DNA of 64,000 nucleotides from an uncultured Tateyamaria sp. (GTDB lineage: Bacteria; Pseudomonadota; Alphaproteobacteria; Rhodobacterales; Rhodobacteraceae), in NCBI RefSeq assembly GCF_947496075.1, contig NZ_CANMBJ010000002.1, positions 248,001 through 312,000 of the forward strand. Reading direction: 5' to 3'. The position numbers were made by a program, and so were the translations under genes. The notes below the pieces were generated by a model. The model did not search any database, had not been told where the DNA came from, and saw only the letters and a program-made list of their open reading frames with translations. Below are positions 34,755-44,485 of this stretch, in pieces (the stretch's first letter is position 1; the number at the start of each line of letters is the position of its first letter).

Positions 34755-36431
34755 ATGGCTGATAAATTGATGGAGGAATTCGAAGCCCTCCTGCAAGAAA
34801 GCTTCGAAATGGACACGCCCGAAGAGGGTTCTGTTGTCAAAGGCAAGGTTCTCGCCATCGAGGCAGGCCAAGCCATCATCGACGTAGGCTACAAGATGGA
34901 AGGCCGCGTCGAGCTCAAAGAATTCGCAAATCCCGGCGAAGCACCAGAAATCTCCGTTGGTGACGAGGTAGAAGTCTACCTGCGCGCCGCCGAGAACGCC
35001 CGTGGCGAAGCCGTCATCTCGCGCGAGATGGCCCGCCGCGAAGAAGCCTGGGACCGCCTGGAAAAAGCATATGCCGACGACGCCCGCGTCGAAGGGGCCA
35101 TCTTTGGCCGCGTCAAGGGTGGCTTCACTGTCGACCTCGGCGGTGCCGTGGCCTTCTTGCCCGGCTCTCAGGTTGACGTCCGCCCCGTGCGTGACGCAGG
35201 CCCGCTGATGGGTCTGAAGCAGCCGTTCCAGATCCTGAAAATGGACCGTCGTCGTGGCAACATCGTTGTGTCGCGTCGTGCGATCCTCGAAGAATCGCGT
35301 GCCGAGCAGCGTGCTGAAGTTATCGGCAACCTGACCGAAGGTCAGAACGTCGATGGTGTGGTCAAGAACATCACTGAATACGGTGCGTTCGTTGATCTGG
35401 GCGGTGTTGACGGTCTGCTGCACGTCACAGACATGGCATGGCGCCGGGTGAACCACCCGTCCGAGATCCTCACGATCGGTGAGACGATCAAGGTGCAGGT
35501 CATCAAGATCAACAAAGAAACCCACCGCATCAGCCTGGGCATGAAGCAGTTGCAGGAAGATCCATGGGATCTGGTGGCCGCGAAGTACCCGCTGGAATCG
35601 ACCCACACTGGCCGCGTGACCAACATCACCGACTACGGTGCGTTCGTCGAGCTGGAGCCCGGTGTCGAGGGCCTCGTTCACGTGTCCGAAATGTCCTGGA
35701 CCAAGAAGAACGTGCATCCCGGCAAGATCGTTTCGACCTCGCAAGAAGTCGAAGTCATGGTTCTGGAAATCGACGGTTCCAAGCGCCGCGTGTCCCTGGG
35801 CCTTAAACAGACCATGCGCAACCCATGGGAAGTGTTTGCAGAAACGCACCCCGAGGGCACCGAGGTCGAAGGCGAAGTCAAGAACATCACCGAATTCGGT
35901 CTGTTCGTTGGCCTCGAAGGCGACATCGACGGCATGGTTCACCTCAGCGACCTGTCATGGGACCAGCGTGGCGAGGAAGCCATTCAGGATTACCGCAAGG
36001 GCGACATGGTCCACGCGGTTGTGTCCGAGGTGGATGTCGAGAAAGAGCGCATCTCGCTTTCGATCAAAGCGGTTGGCGGTGACAAGTTTGCCGAAGCCGT
36101 GGGCGGCGTGAAGCGCGGCTCGATCGTGACCGTGGAAGTGACAGCTATCGAAGATGGCGGTGTCGAAGTGGAATACGAAGGCATGAAATCCTTCATCCGC
36201 CGCTCCGACCTGTCGCGTGACCGCGCCGAACAGCGCCCCGAGCGGTTCTCGGTCGGTGACAAGGTTGATGTCCGCATCACCAACATCGACAGCAAGACGC
36301 GCCGTCTGGGCGTCTCGATCAAGGCACGTGAAATTGCCGAAGAGAAAGAAGCCGTGGAACAGTATGGTTCGTCCGACAGCGGCGCATCGCTGGGTGACAT
36401 CCTTGGCGCAGCCCTGAAGGGCGACGAATAA
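34755..36431 (+). CDS. rpsA: 30S ribosomal protein S1
   Basis: A 558-residue S1 with six OB-fold S1 repeats: domains are visible by strings such as GSVVKGKVLAIEAG (about 27), GAIFGRVKGGF (114), GQNVDGVVKNITEYGAFVDLGG (197), STHTGRVTNITDYGAFVELEPG (282), GTEVEGEVKNITEFGLFVGLEG (371) and a sixth after GSIVTVEVTAIEDGG. The C-terminus ends with an acidic tail. It brings mRNA to the 30S subunit. No clear ribosome site precedes ATG 34755. In most relatives cmk sits directly upstream; here it is at 51952. A strong terminator follows 26 bases downstream. Confidence 0.95.
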   Translation: MADKLMEEFEALLQESFEMDTPEEGSVVKGKVLAIEAGQAIIDVGYKMEGRVELKEFANPGEAPEISVGDEVEVYLRAAENARGEAVISREMARREEAWDRLEKAYADDARVEGAIFGRVKGGFTVDLGGAVAFLPGSQVDVRPVRDAGPLMGLKQPFQILKMDRRRGNIVVSRRAILEESRAEQRAEVIGNLTEGQNVDGVVKNITEYGAFVDLGGVDGLLHVTDMAWRRVNHPSEILTIGETIKVQVIKINKETHRISLGMKQLQEDPWDLVAAKYPLESTHTGRVTNITDYGAFVELEPGVEGLVHVSEMSWTKKNVHPGKIVSTSQEVEVMVLEIDGSKRRVSLGLKQTMRNPWEVFAETHPEGTEVEGEVKNITEFGLFVGLEGDIDGMVHLSDLSWDQRGEEAIQDYRKGDMVHAVVSEVDVEKERISLSIKAVGGDKFAEAVGGVKRGSIVTVEVTAIEDGGVEVEYEGMKSFIRRSDLSRDRAEQRPERFSVGDKVDVRITNIDSKTRRLGVSIKAREIAEEKEAVEQYGSSDSGASLGDILGAALKGDE

Positions 36432-36457
36432 GACTTTGTCCAACTGACAAGTTCGCG

Positions 36458-36480
36458 AGGGGCCCTGCGGGGCCCCTTTT
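36458..36480 (+). terminator. Rho-independent terminator after rpsA
   Basis: AGGGGCCC/GGGCCCCT stem of 8 bases with loop TGCG and a TTTT run, 26 bases after the rpsA stop. It separates rpsA from ihfB, which has its own leader. Confidence 0.85.
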
Positions 36481-36704
36481 GCTGTCCGGAACATGGTATC
36501 GAATCACGTATCGGTTTGGCTGTGCACAATGCTGCATCGCTGGACACGGCAGCGGATCAATGCTGATTTTCGTGCCATGGTCCTGTTCAGACATCAAAAA
36601 AACTGACTTCGCCCAAAATGGGGCTATTCCCGAAAGGCCCGTTTGTTCCTATAGTTACCGGACGCATAAAGACAAAAAACCGAGTCCCTCGGGAGGAATT
36701 AAAG

Positions 36705-36989
36705 ATGATCCGGTCAGAGTTGATCCAGAAGATCGCAGATGAAAATCCACACCTGTATCAGAGAGACGTGGAGCGGATCGTGAACACCATATTTGACGAA
36801 GTGACAAACGCGATGTCGCGCGGGGATCGCGTCGAGTTGCGCGGCTTTGGTGCTTTTTCCGTCAAGAAGCGGGATGCGCGTACTGGTCGGAACCCCCGCA
36901 CCGGCGAAACCGTGGAAGTCGAAGAAAAGCACGTACCCTTCTTCAAGACGGGCAAGTTGCTGCGTGATCGTCTGAACGGGAAAGCTTGA
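36705..36989 (+). CDS. ihfB: Integration host factor subunit beta
   Basis: A 94-residue DNA-bending HU/IHF protein. It begins [17 protein letters not shown] and has the flank motif [27 protein letters not shown], whose arm inserts into the minor groove (the conserved Pro is in RNPRTGE). It pairs with IhfA, encoded elsewhere. GGGAGG lies 9 bases before ATG 36705. The stop overlaps the lapA start by one base. The order rpsA-ihfB-lapA-trpF-trpB is typical of the group. Confidence 0.95.
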   Translation: MIRSELIQKIADENPHLYQRDVERIVNTIFDEVTNAMSRGDRVELRGFGAFSVKKRDARTGRNPRTGETVEVEEKHVPFFKTGKLLRDRLNGKA

Positions 36990-37339
36990 TGCGCTACATT
37001 CGCTATGCCTGCATTGCCATTTTTGCCGTGGCTTTGATTGCCGTTGCGCTGGCCAATCGCGGTATGGTGACGCTCAAGTTGCTTCCGACCGAGATTGCGG
37101 GTCTCTTTGCAGTCGCTCCGACTGTTGAACTGCCGTTGTTCGTCGTGATCTTTGGCGGGATAGTTGCGGGCTTGTTGGTTGGTTTCGTGTGGGAGTGGAT
37201 GCGCGAACACACCGTCCGCGCTGAGAATTCCCGCAACGCACGCGAAGTGCGGCGGCTGGACCGTGAGGTCAAGCGCCTTAAATCCGAGAAGCACGAAGGC
37301 AAGGACGAGGTGCTGGCGCTTTTGGACGAAGCCAGCTAA
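36989..37339 (+). CDS. LapA-domain (DUF1049) inner membrane protein
   Basis: A 116-residue protein with two hydrophobic helices (about 3-22 and 46-68) and a basic, helical C-terminal tail (RNAREVRRLDREVKRLKSEK), the pattern of DUF1049/LapA proteins, involved in lipopolysaccharide assembly control in E. coli. It starts at the ATG inside the ihfB stop (overlap of one base) and precedes trpF by 9 bases. In alphaproteobacteria the function is untested. Confidence 0.75.
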   Translation: MRYIRYACIAIFAVALIAVALANRGMVTLKLLPTEIAGLFAVAPTVELPLFVVIFGGIVAGLLVGFVWEWMREHTVRAENSRNAREVRRLDREVKRLKSEKHEGKDEVLALLDEAS

Positions 37340-37348
37340 GCACTCAAT

Positions 37349-37996
37349 ATGCCCGGCGTGTCTGTCAAAATTTGCGGCCTGAGCCGCCCCGAGCACGTGT
37401 CTACAGCGGTGGACGCGGGCGCCAAGTACATTGGCTTTGTCTTCTTCCCGAAGTCTCCGCGCAACGTAACATTGGAAACGGCTCGAACGCTTGCACTGGC
37501 TGTCCCGCCAGGCGTTGCGAAGGTTGCACTTGTTGTCGATCCTGATGACACATTCCTGGACGAGTTGACCGCGACTGTGCCGCTGGACATGCTGCAATTG
37601 CATGGTCAGGAAACACCCGAACGTGTGTCAGAGATCAAGAAACGCTACGGTCTGCCCGTCATGAAGGCAGTAGGGGTGGCGGATGCTTCTGATATTGAGG
37701 CTCTGGACTTATATGGCCGGGTGGCGGACCAGATACTGGTCGACACCAAAGCCCCCAAGGGAGCTGATCGACCCGGTGGGAATGGGCAGACATTTGACTG
37801 GAGCCTGATTGCCGGTCGGCGCTGGCCCGTACCGTGGATGTTGGCCGGCGGATTGACCCAGGAAAACGTTGCGCAAGCAGTGGCTGCGACGGGTGCGCGG
37901 CAGATTGATCTAAGCTCTGCCGTGGAAACGGCGCCCGGTCAGAAGGATGCGGGCCTGATCCGCGACTTTATGGCGGTCGCAAAGGCCGTCAGCTGA
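37349..37996 (+). CDS. trpF: Phosphoribosylanthranilate isomerase
   Basis: A 215-residue (beta/alpha)8 TrpF. The N-terminal KICGLSRPE holds the catalytic Cys, and the Asp of LVDTKAPKG is the other catalytic residue; GGLTQENV and IDLSSAVE bind phosphate. It converts N-(5-phosphoribosyl)anthranilate to CdRP, the third tryptophan-specific step. It is followed by trpB 57 bases on; trpA lies 15 kb away. Confidence 0.94.
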   Translation: MPGVSVKICGLSRPEHVSTAVDAGAKYIGFVFFPKSPRNVTLETARTLALAVPPGVAKVALVVDPDDTFLDELTATVPLDMLQLHGQETPERVSEIKKRYGLPVMKAVGVADASDIEALDLYGRVADQILVDTKAPKGADRPGGNGQTFDWSLIAGRRWPVPWMLAGGLTQENVAQAVAATGARQIDLSSAVETAPGQKDAGLIRDFMAVAKAVS

Positions 37997-38053
37997 CCCT
38001 TTACCCGGCCCACTAACCCCGCTAGGTCAAAGGCTCTGCAAGTGAGGTGCGCG

Positions 38054-39301
38054 ATGGCCAACGATCTTTTCAACTCCTTCATGACCGGCCCGGATGAAAA
38101 CGGGCGCTTTGGCGATTTTGGCGGACGGTTCGTGTCCGAGACGCTGATGCCGCTGATCCTGTCCTTGGAAGAGGAATATGAAAAGGCCAAGACTGACGAT
38201 AGTTTCTGGGCTGAGATGGACCATTTGTGGAAGCACTATGTGGGTCGTCCCAGCCCTCTGTATTTTTCCGAACGCCTGACCGAACATCTAGGCGGTGCCA
38301 AGATCTATATGAAACGGGACGAGCTGAACCACACCGGCGCGCACAAAATCAACAACGTGCTGGGCCAGATCATCCTGGCCCGCCGTATGGGCAAGACCCG
38401 GATCATCGCCGAAACCGGGGCAGGGCAGCACGGTGTTGCCACGGCCACCGTCTGTGCGAAGTTCGGTCTGAAATGCGTTGTTTACATGGGCGCGCACGAC
38501 GTTGAACGTCAGGCCCCCAACGTGTTCCGCATGAAGTTGCTGGGCGCGGAAGTGATCCCGGTGACGTCGGGCCGCGGCACGCTCAAGGACGCGATGAATG
38601 ACGCCCTGCGCGACTGGGTGACCAACGTCCGTGATACGTTCTACTGCATCGGCACCGTGGCAGGTCCGCATCCGTATCCGGCCATGGTCCGTGATTTCCA
38701 AAGCATCATCGGCAAGGAAGTGCGTGAACAGATGGTTGAGGCCGAGGGGCGCTTCCCCGACACGCTCATCGCAGCCATCGGCGGCGGATCAAACGCAATG
38801 GGTCTGTTCTTCCCGTTCCTCGATGAGAAAGAGGTTGGGATCATCGGCGTCGAAGCGGGCGGCAAGGGCGTGAATGCCAAGATGGAGCATTGTGCGTCGC
38901 TGACCGGCGGACGCCCCGGCGTCTTGCATGGCAACCGTACCTATCTGCTGCAAGACGACGATGGACAGATCCTCGAAGGCTTCTCGATCTCGGCTGGCCT
39001 TGACTATCCCGGTATCGGGCCCGAACACGCTTGGCTACATGACATCGGGCGGGCAGAGTACGTGTCGATCACCGATGTTGAGGCGCTAGAAGCGTTTCAG
39101 CTGTGCTGCACGACCGAAGGGATCATTCCAGCACTCGAACCCAGCCACGCGCTGGCCCATGTGATGAAAATCGCTCCGGAGCTTCCGTCCGATCACATCA
39201 TCTGCATGAACATGTGTGGGCGCGGAGACAAGGATATCTTCACGGTCGCGCGCCACCTGGGCTTTGATATGTCTGGGCCGGAAGGGCGCAACGTCGAGTG
39301 A
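38054..39301 (+). CDS. trpB: Tryptophan synthase beta chain
   Basis: A 415-residue TrpB. The PLP lysine is in HTGAHKINN, phosphate binding is GGGSNAMG, and the monovalent-cation/regulation region reads [12 protein letters not shown] as usual. It condenses indole with serine. ATG 38054 ([26 protein letters not shown]) is preferred; a GTG 12 bases earlier only adds four residues. A 12-base perfect hairpin follows. The alpha subunit is encoded separately, so the two chains are made from distant loci. Confidence 0.95.
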   Translation: MANDLFNSFMTGPDENGRFGDFGGRFVSETLMPLILSLEEEYEKAKTDDSFWAEMDHLWKHYVGRPSPLYFSERLTEHLGGAKIYMKRDELNHTGAHKINNVLGQIILARRMGKTRIIAETGAGQHGVATATVCAKFGLKCVVYMGAHDVERQAPNVFRMKLLGAEVIPVTSGRGTLKDAMNDALRDWVTNVRDTFYCIGTVAGPHPYPAMVRDFQSIIGKEVREQMVEAEGRFPDTLIAAIGGGSNAMGLFFPFLDEKEVGIIGVEAGGKGVNAKMEHCASLTGGRPGVLHGNRTYLLQDDDGQILEGFSISAGLDYPGIGPEHAWLHDIGRAEYVSITDVEALEAFQLCCTTEGIIPALEPSHALAHVMKIAPELPSDHIICMNMCGRGDKDIFTVARHLGFDMSGPEGRNVE

Positions 39302-39312
39302 ATCCACGCAGG

Positions 39313-39341
39313 GGTTTGAGGGGCGCGGAGCCCCTCAAACC
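39313..39341. repeat. Perfect 12-bp inverted repeat between trpB and the lipase gene
   Basis: GGTTTGAGGGGC and GCCCCTCAAACC flank GCGGA. The hairpin lies in the 48-base gap between two convergent genes and could stop transcription from both sides, although neither strand has a following T-run. It may be a simpler relative of the G/C-rich elements elsewhere. Confidence 0.6.
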
Positions 39342-39349
39342 ATGATGGT

Positions 39350-40876
39350 TTAGGCCAAAACAAAGTCGTTTTCGCCCAGGTCGAACCAGAACCGGTTGCT
39401 TGCATCATCCACAATCAGCGTTTCGGACCCGAAACGCACTGTCACGTTGTCCCACCCGGTTTGCCGTATGTCGAGTTGACTGAATGAGGTCGCACCCCAA
39501 TCTGACACATCGATCAGGTCTTGTCCCTGTTCGAACGACTCGATGCGGTCTGTGTCCCCGTCGTAGCTGAGCACAAATACGTCCGCGCCCGAGCCACCAT
39601 TCAACGTATCCTGACCGTCTCCATCTGTAAGAACGTCATTTCCGCGTCCGCCTTCCAGTTTGTCGTTTCCGGTGCCGCCCTGCAAACGGTCGTTGCCACG
39701 CCCGCCTTTAAGCCAGTCATCGCCAGCGAACCCTTCCAGCGCATCGTCGCCTTCCTGTCCGCGCAAACGGTCGTCAAAGAGTGAGCCGAGAACATAGGCG
39801 TCGCCGCCGTGGTGACCGGTCGAGGTGAAGAACAGGTTGATGTCCTCGACCCATGTGGTGTCACGGCGTTGGTCCGACAGATCTGCGATCACGATCACGC
39901 TGTCACGGTCAAGCTCGTCATAGAACTCGGACCGCAGAATGGTATTGAACGCATTGAGATAGGCGTGATCGAGATGAGCTGTCCACGCCAGAAGGTTAAC
40001 AGGCGACGCCCCTGCCGAGAAAACCGGCGTATCATAGAGGTCGTTGAACAATACGACGTTGTTCGTGCTGAACGCGTAGTCGTTGGAATTGCCCAAAAGC
40101 TGCGGGATGCCGTCGACAATGGCTCCGCCAATCGGGTCGTTTTCGAAGTCGAACGTGAAAACCTCGGCCCCGTTTGATAGGATGGCTGCGCCATTTTCAA
40201 CCACGTAGTGTGCGGCGGCGCCGATGTAGTTGGCATCGACAAAGAAGCCGTCGAGAAAGCTGTCGCTGGTCTCGGCCAAGTTCACGGCCGCTCCGCCACC
40301 AAGCGAATGACCTGTCACCAGGATATCATTCGCATCCAGTCCATTGGTCTGCGCAAGATCATGGATCGCCGTTAGCACGTCTGAGAACGCTTCTTGCGTG
40401 TAATTTGGATTAGCGCTTAGAAACTCGAGATAGTCGACTACGTCGCCCGCAGTGTCGCCGATGAGACTGTCAATCGGGCCCGATGTGCCGCGAATAACAA
40501 ATCCGATTTCCGCCAGATTCCCTGCGGCATCGTATTTTCCGAGCACATCGGCCTGAGCATTCTTGAATTGAGGAGTCACGCCCGAAAAGGTGTGGAACGC
40601 ATCGGTGCGGCTGTTTGGCAAACCCAAATCTGCCGCCGTCAATACTGTCCATCCAGCGGTTGTCACATTCGAAACGGCAAGGTCATTGCGGGCGCCACTG
40701 TCGGCGCCGAACAACACCTCAATGCCGGTGCCAGCGACACTGAACGGATTATACCCATCTTCGAGATACCGTTCACGCTCCCCCGCGAACAGACCGTGAT
40801 ACGAGTAGTCGATCAGTGCCATTGCGTCTTGCACAAGTGTGCGGCCATCCTGACCGCGATAGTCAAATAGTCCCAT
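39350..40876 (-). CDS. RTX-type secreted lipase (GHSLGG, calcium repeats)
   Basis: 508 residues from ATG 40876 behind GGAGG. The N-terminal part is an alpha/beta hydrolase of the lipase_3/serine lipase kind: nucleophile GHSLGGG (about 189-195), with likely Asp/His after. From about 362 come calcium-binding nonapeptides of the form GGxGNDxLxGG (for example GGRGNDRLQGG, GGTGNDKLEGG, GGSGADVF), then a C-terminal secretion tail. This is the design of lipases exported by a type I system without cleavable signal. No ABC exporter is beside it. Type I transporters near 63533 might serve it; that is only a guess. Confidence 0.85.
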   Translation of the reverse strand: MGLFDYRGQDGRTLVQDAMALIDYSYHGLFAGERERYLEDGYNPFSVAGTGIEVLFGADSGARNDLAVSNVTTAGWTVLTAADLGLPNSRTDAFHTFSGVTPQFKNAQADVLGKYDAAGNLAEIGFVIRGTSGPIDSLIGDTAGDVVDYLEFLSANPNYTQEAFSDVLTAIHDLAQTNGLDANDILVTGHSLGGGAAVNLAETSDSFLDGFFVDANYIGAAAHYVVENGAAILSNGAEVFTFDFENDPIGGAIVDGIPQLLGNSNDYAFSTNNVVLFNDLYDTPVFSAGASPVNLLAWTAHLDHAYLNAFNTILRSEFYDELDRDSVIVIADLSDQRRDTTWVEDINLFFTSTGHHGGDAYVLGSLFDDRLRGQEGDDALEGFAGDDWLKGGRGNDRLQGGTGNDKLEGGRGNDVLTDGDGQDTLNGGSGADVFVLSYDGDTDRIESFEQGQDLIDVSDWGATSFSQLDIRQTGWDNVTVRFGSETLIVDDASNRFWFDLGENDFVLA

Positions 40877-41063
40877 GTTTTCCTCCCTGGGCACGCTACC
40901 AATGCGTGTAGTTGCAGCGTGCGAGAGGCAGGTTTTTTACGTCAATCGAAGGGGCAGGCGGACCAAACGTCAACTTGGCGATGACGTTGCGTTCCTTTGG
41001 TAAGGTTGCCCGGACTTCCGGAAAGATATTGATTTTATGCAGAAAAGGTAGCGCTCATGCTAT

Positions 41064-41432
41064 TCAGGCTGCGTGTTGCTGCAGAACATCCAATGGCACG
41101 ATGTCTAGCGCGCGTTGGTGTGTCGCGGCGAGCGACACTTTTGGTGCGCAGCCTTCGTCGTGGGCCTGTAGAAAGCGGGAGGCACACAAGCACCAGCTGT
41201 CGCCGGGCTTTAGCCCTGCAAAGCGGAATTCAGGGCGCGGTGTGCTCAGGTCATTGCCAACATATTTTGAATACGCGAGGAATTCGGCCGTCATCACCGC
41301 ACATACTGTGTGACTGCCTTGGTCTGCGGCGCAGGTATTGCAATGCCCATCCCGGAAGAAGCCGGTGACAGGGTCCATGCCGCAGGCTTGCAGTGCAGTG
41401 CCCAGCACGTTGACGCTTTCATCCGGTTCCAT
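41064..41432 (-). CDS. DUF2237 family protein
   Basis: A 122-residue protein with the full DUF2237 pattern: NVLGTALQACGMDPVTGFFRDGHC, HTVCAVMTAEFLAYSK, GNDLSTPRPEFRFAGLKPGDSWCLCASRF and LAATHQRALDIV. Five or six conserved Cys/His suggest a metal site. The function is unknown in the family. It precedes the serine hydrolase by 3 bases in the reverse direction (they are in the same strand, serine hydrolase first), so may be co-transcribed. GGAGTGAGAG precedes the start. Confidence 0.85.
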   Translation of the reverse strand: MEPDESVNVLGTALQACGMDPVTGFFRDGHCNTCAADQGSHTVCAVMTAEFLAYSKYVGNDLSTPRPEFRFAGLKPGDSWCLCASRFLQAHDEGCAPKVSLAATHQRALDIVPLDVLQQHAA

Positions 41433-41435
41433 CTC

Positions 41436-42602
41436 TCACTCCGTTGCGACCACGATCTCGCGGAACATGTCGATGTTGGCATCATTCACGCCCGCTTCGC
41501 GAAACTGGCGATCAGCCGCAGTCGTGACGATTACGACACCTGCCTGCTGATCGATATAGAGGTATTGCCCGTAGATACCACGCCCCATGAACTGACCCTC
41601 GGTTGCGCCAGCTGGAATCCACCATTGATACCCGTAACCGATGCGACCCGGTTCTGTCGGCGCGCTGGCGTGGGTCGAGGCAGCGATCCAGTCTGCGGGC
41701 ACGATCTGTTGGCCTTGCCACAAGCCGTTCTGCAGGATCATCTGCCCAAAACGGGCGTAGTCCCGCGTGGTGATATTCAGACCGCCAAGCACAAAGGCGA
41801 CACCGACGCCGTCTGTCAGGTAGAGGGGGGAGTGTTCAAGCCCGAGCGGCTCAATCAGCTTTTTCGCCATCAGATCGGGGATATCGCGCCCCGTGGCGCC
41901 GCGCGCAACCATTCCAACAATATGGGTGTCGATTGACGTGTATTGCCACGTCTCGCCCGGCTGGACGAAGGTTTCGGTCAGCCCGGCTGCGAAGTCATCC
42001 ATCCTGCCGCCCAAGGCTAGAACACGGCCCATCCGATTGATATCGCTGTCATAATCAAGGTAGTCCTCGTCAAATGTGACGCCGCTCGTCATTTGCAGGA
42101 CATTACGGATCGTGGCGCCATCATAGGCTCCACCTTTGAGCATGGGCGCGTAGTCTGTGACCGGGGCATCCAGTGATGTGATGGCACCTTCATCAACCAG
42201 AATGCCGAACAGGGCTGAGAGATAGCTTTTTGCGACGGACCAGCTGATCCGCCGGTCATCGGGTTTCGTGCCTTGGTAGTACGCCTCGTGCACGATTTGA
42301 CCGTCTTTAAGCACCAGCGTCGATGTGACTGTCCTGTCGGTGACCCAGGTTTCATAGGTGGTGGGCATATCCATGGCCGCGCCCACGAGCAACGGGCTGA
42401 CTGGTCCCGAGCCGTTGGAGATTTCTCTGTGGAGAAATGCCCCATCCATGTTGGAGAAATTCGACACGATCCGATCTTCGTTGAATAACGAGTTGACTGC
42501 GAGCAATCGCATGATCTCCTCTCGCTTCCAAAAACCAACCAACGCAACTGCAATAATCAACGCAATGATTGCACGGACTATCCATTTTAAAACAATTCGC
42601 AT
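41436..42602 (-). CDS. Beta-lactamase-family serine hydrolase, membrane anchored
   Basis: A 388-residue penicillin-binding-fold hydrolase. A single N-terminal hydrophobic segment (about 6-24) anchors it, then the SxxK nucleophile in SWSVAKS, a Y-x-S/N region in QYTSIDTH, and a C-terminal GYGYQWW replacing the KTG box. This is the class C beta-lactamase/esterase group; resistance to antibiotics is not implied. GGAGG lies 6 bases before ATG 42602. Likely substrates are esters or D-amino-acid peptides in the periplasm. Confidence 0.8.
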   Translation of the reverse strand: MRIVLKWIVRAIIALIIAVALVGFWKREEIMRLLAVNSLFNEDRIVSNFSNMDGAFLHREISNGSGPVSPLLVGAAMDMPTTYETWVTDRTVTSTLVLKDGQIVHEAYYQGTKPDDRRISWSVAKSYLSALFGILVDEGAITSLDAPVTDYAPMLKGGAYDGATIRNVLQMTSGVTFDEDYLDYDSDINRMGRVLALGGRMDDFAAGLTETFVQPGETWQYTSIDTHIVGMVARGATGRDIPDLMAKKLIEPLGLEHSPLYLTDGVGVAFVLGGLNITTRDYARFGQMILQNGLWQGQQIVPADWIAASTHASAPTEPGRIGYGYQWWIPAGATEGQFMGRGIYGQYLYIDQQAGVVIVTTAADRQFREAGVNDANIDMFREIVVATE

Positions 42603-42665
42603 CTTTATCCTCCACCCCGCGCATTTATTCACAGGGCCGCATCGTCAGGCAATTGTGCCCCTGCG

Positions 42666-43700
42666 TCAGCCTGTCCAGTTGATCCAGCGACCGTGAAAGT
42701 CGGCACGACCGAGGTTCAAGGTGACGTCACCGGGCCAGAGCCGCAAGGTCAGAGCCGCGCCAATCGCGCCAGTGGTGTCACCATCGGTCTCCATTTGCAT
42801 CCAGGCAAGAGGTGTTTCCGGCGTTGCATTTGCGCCCGCCGCTTCGATCAATACTGTGCCATAATCTTGTTTTTCTTTGGGAAAATACTGCCAGGCGACC
42901 GTGTGTTGGATCATGTGCATATGCCCTTCGGGCGCGGAAGCGAGGCGGGTTTCGAGCCAGTCAATGGCGTCCCCTTTGTCCACCTGTGCTGACAGGATCG
43001 ACATGGCGCCGCGCGTCAGTTCCACCCGGTGTGGCTGGTCTGCCCAGAGGTAGGATAGCAGACGCAACGTGTCATTTTTATTATTGAGATTCAACGGATT
43101 GAGGTCCACGCCTGACCTGTCGACGACGTGTGGGTGACTGGTTGGTGGTGTGGGGCCTGACCATTCTGGTTCCAGTGTCAGCACAGCATCTTGCGGGCCG
43201 AAGCGGTCACCGTTTGCTTGGAGCGCGAAATGATCCCACATCAGGTTCAAACCACCGCTTGCGCCCAGCTCGGACAGAACGATTGGTCGATCGAAGTAAG
43301 ACGTCGCTACCCGGGCCATGGCAATCAGCGCAGCGCTGCGCCGGACTTCATTTGTCTGGGGTGCGTTCAGTGTCCAGTCGAGGAGGAAATCCTCACTTGT
43401 TTTCAGGGCATTAACGACAGCTGTCTCAAGGGTTGCATCATCTGCTATATTCGGAGGATAGGCGGCCACGAGGGCGGGGTCCTTGGCCTGCAGCACAAGT
43501 GCGTGCAGACCGCCTCCGATCCGTAGAGGCAGGGAATGGCCGGCCGGGCCAATATCCCCCTGATATCCCTCCATTTTCTGACCCAATGCGCTGGTTGCGT
43601 CCCATCGATTTGCGAGGATTTTCAACACACGTCCCATGAGGGGGGAGCCCATACGGGTGCAGGTTTCGGATTGATCGAGGAAGGCTTGGGTCAACGTCAT
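42666..43700 (-). CDS. DUF2332 family protein
   Basis: 344 residues matching DUF2332, an uncharacterised family. Visible landmarks are the N-terminal CTRMGSPLMGRVL, LSELGASGGLNLMWDHF (a loop that looks like the SAM-binding motif of a methyltransferase) and SYLWADQPHR. A methyltransferase-like fold is plausible but not shown. It overlaps pth by four bases at its start and is in the same transcript as pth. Confidence 0.75.
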   Translation of the reverse strand: MTLTQAFLDQSETCTRMGSPLMGRVLKILANRWDATSALGQKMEGYQGDIGPAGHSLPLRIGGGLHALVLQAKDPALVAAYPPNIADDATLETAVVNALKTSEDFLLDWTLNAPQTNEVRRSAALIAMARVATSYFDRPIVLSELGASGGLNLMWDHFALQANGDRFGPQDAVLTLEPEWSGPTPPTSHPHVVDRSGVDLNPLNLNNKNDTLRLLSYLWADQPHRVELTRGAMSILSAQVDKGDAIDWLETRLASAPEGHMHMIQHTVAWQYFPKEKQDYGTVLIEAAGANATPETPLAWMQMETDGDTTGAIGAALTLRLWPGDVTLNLGRADFHGRWINWTG

Positions 43701-44380
43701 GAAAAACGGTCCATCAGTTTCTGAAGAGCGGATCGTGTGTCTGCCTCCTTGGTTTGAATATCTTCCGAAGTCTTTGGTTTTTCAGGCTTTTCCCTGCCTG
43801 ACCCCGACCGTGGTGGGGCGGTGCGCAGGGCAACGGCATTCATGAACTTTGGCCCATCCCCGGTCGCCAGATGCGGCGCGCCGTCTGAACATCCGCGGAT
43901 CACGTCATCAAGCCATGCCTCATCAGCCTTGGGAAAGTCGCGCAGCACATAGCCGGGCACGGCATCCTTATGGCCCGGGTGGCCGACCCCCAGACGGACG
44001 CGAGCATAATCGGCACCGATATGTGCATGCAGGGATCGCAGCCCGTTGTGACCGGCGTGACCACCGCCCACTTTCCAGCGTACCTTGCCGGGGGCAAGAT
44101 CGATTTCGTCATGTAAAACAATGACATCCTCTGCATCTAACTTGTAGAACCGCATCGCGGCCCCCACACTGTCACCCGACTTGTTCATGTAGGTTTCGGG
44201 CTTCAGAAGGACCGCGCGGTCGGACCCGAATCGGCCTTCGGACACGACGCCCTGATGCTTGGATTTCCACGCCGGGAAGCCATGATCCGTGGCAATCCGG
44301 TCCAGAACCATGAACCCGATATTGTGTCGGTTCCGGGCATATTTCGCGCCTGGGTTTCCCAGTCCGACGATGAGTTTCAT
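43697..44380 (-). CDS. pth: Peptidyl-tRNA hydrolase
   Basis: A 227-residue Pth. The catalytic His is in RHNIGFMVLD after GLGNPGAKYARN, and GGGHAGHNGLRS and RVRLGVGHPG bind tRNA. It frees tRNA from stalled peptidyl-tRNA. The start is ATG 44380 (MKLIVGLGNPG) behind GAGGACC. The C-terminus is a basic tail rich in Lys/Pro (about residues 185-227). DUF2332 overlaps the stop. Confidence 0.93.
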   Translation of the reverse strand: MKLIVGLGNPGAKYARNRHNIGFMVLDRIATDHGFPAWKSKHQGVVSEGRFGSDRAVLLKPETYMNKSGDSVGAAMRFYKLDAEDVIVLHDEIDLAPGKVRWKVGGGHAGHNGLRSLHAHIGADYARVRLGVGHPGHKDAVPGYVLRDFPKADEAWLDDVIRGCSDGAPHLATGDGPKFMNAVALRTAPPRSGSGREKPEKPKTSEDIQTKEADTRSALQKLMDRFS

Positions 44381-44485
44381 TGCGGTCCTCACTTGATATT
44401 GCAGCGCAGCATAGGGAAGGGGGCATGGGTGGTCCAGCCAAGTCTAAACGCACCGTGCGATGGGGGTTTACGCGATGTGGCGGAT

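Noticed and set aside
34737-35942. A 401-codon open frame on the minus strand across rpsA
   Set aside because: It is fully antisense to the six-domain S1 gene, whose codon use and conserved domains are unmistakable. The antisense protein has no recognisable motif.
39313-39341. Calling the trpB hairpin a standard Rho-independent terminator
   Set aside because: The 12-bp stem is perfect but neither strand has a following T-run, so it was listed as a repeat.
41436-42602. Class C beta-lactamase
   Set aside because: The KTG box is replaced and the protein is membrane anchored. It fits the wider serine hydrolase group, so no beta-lactamase activity is claimed.
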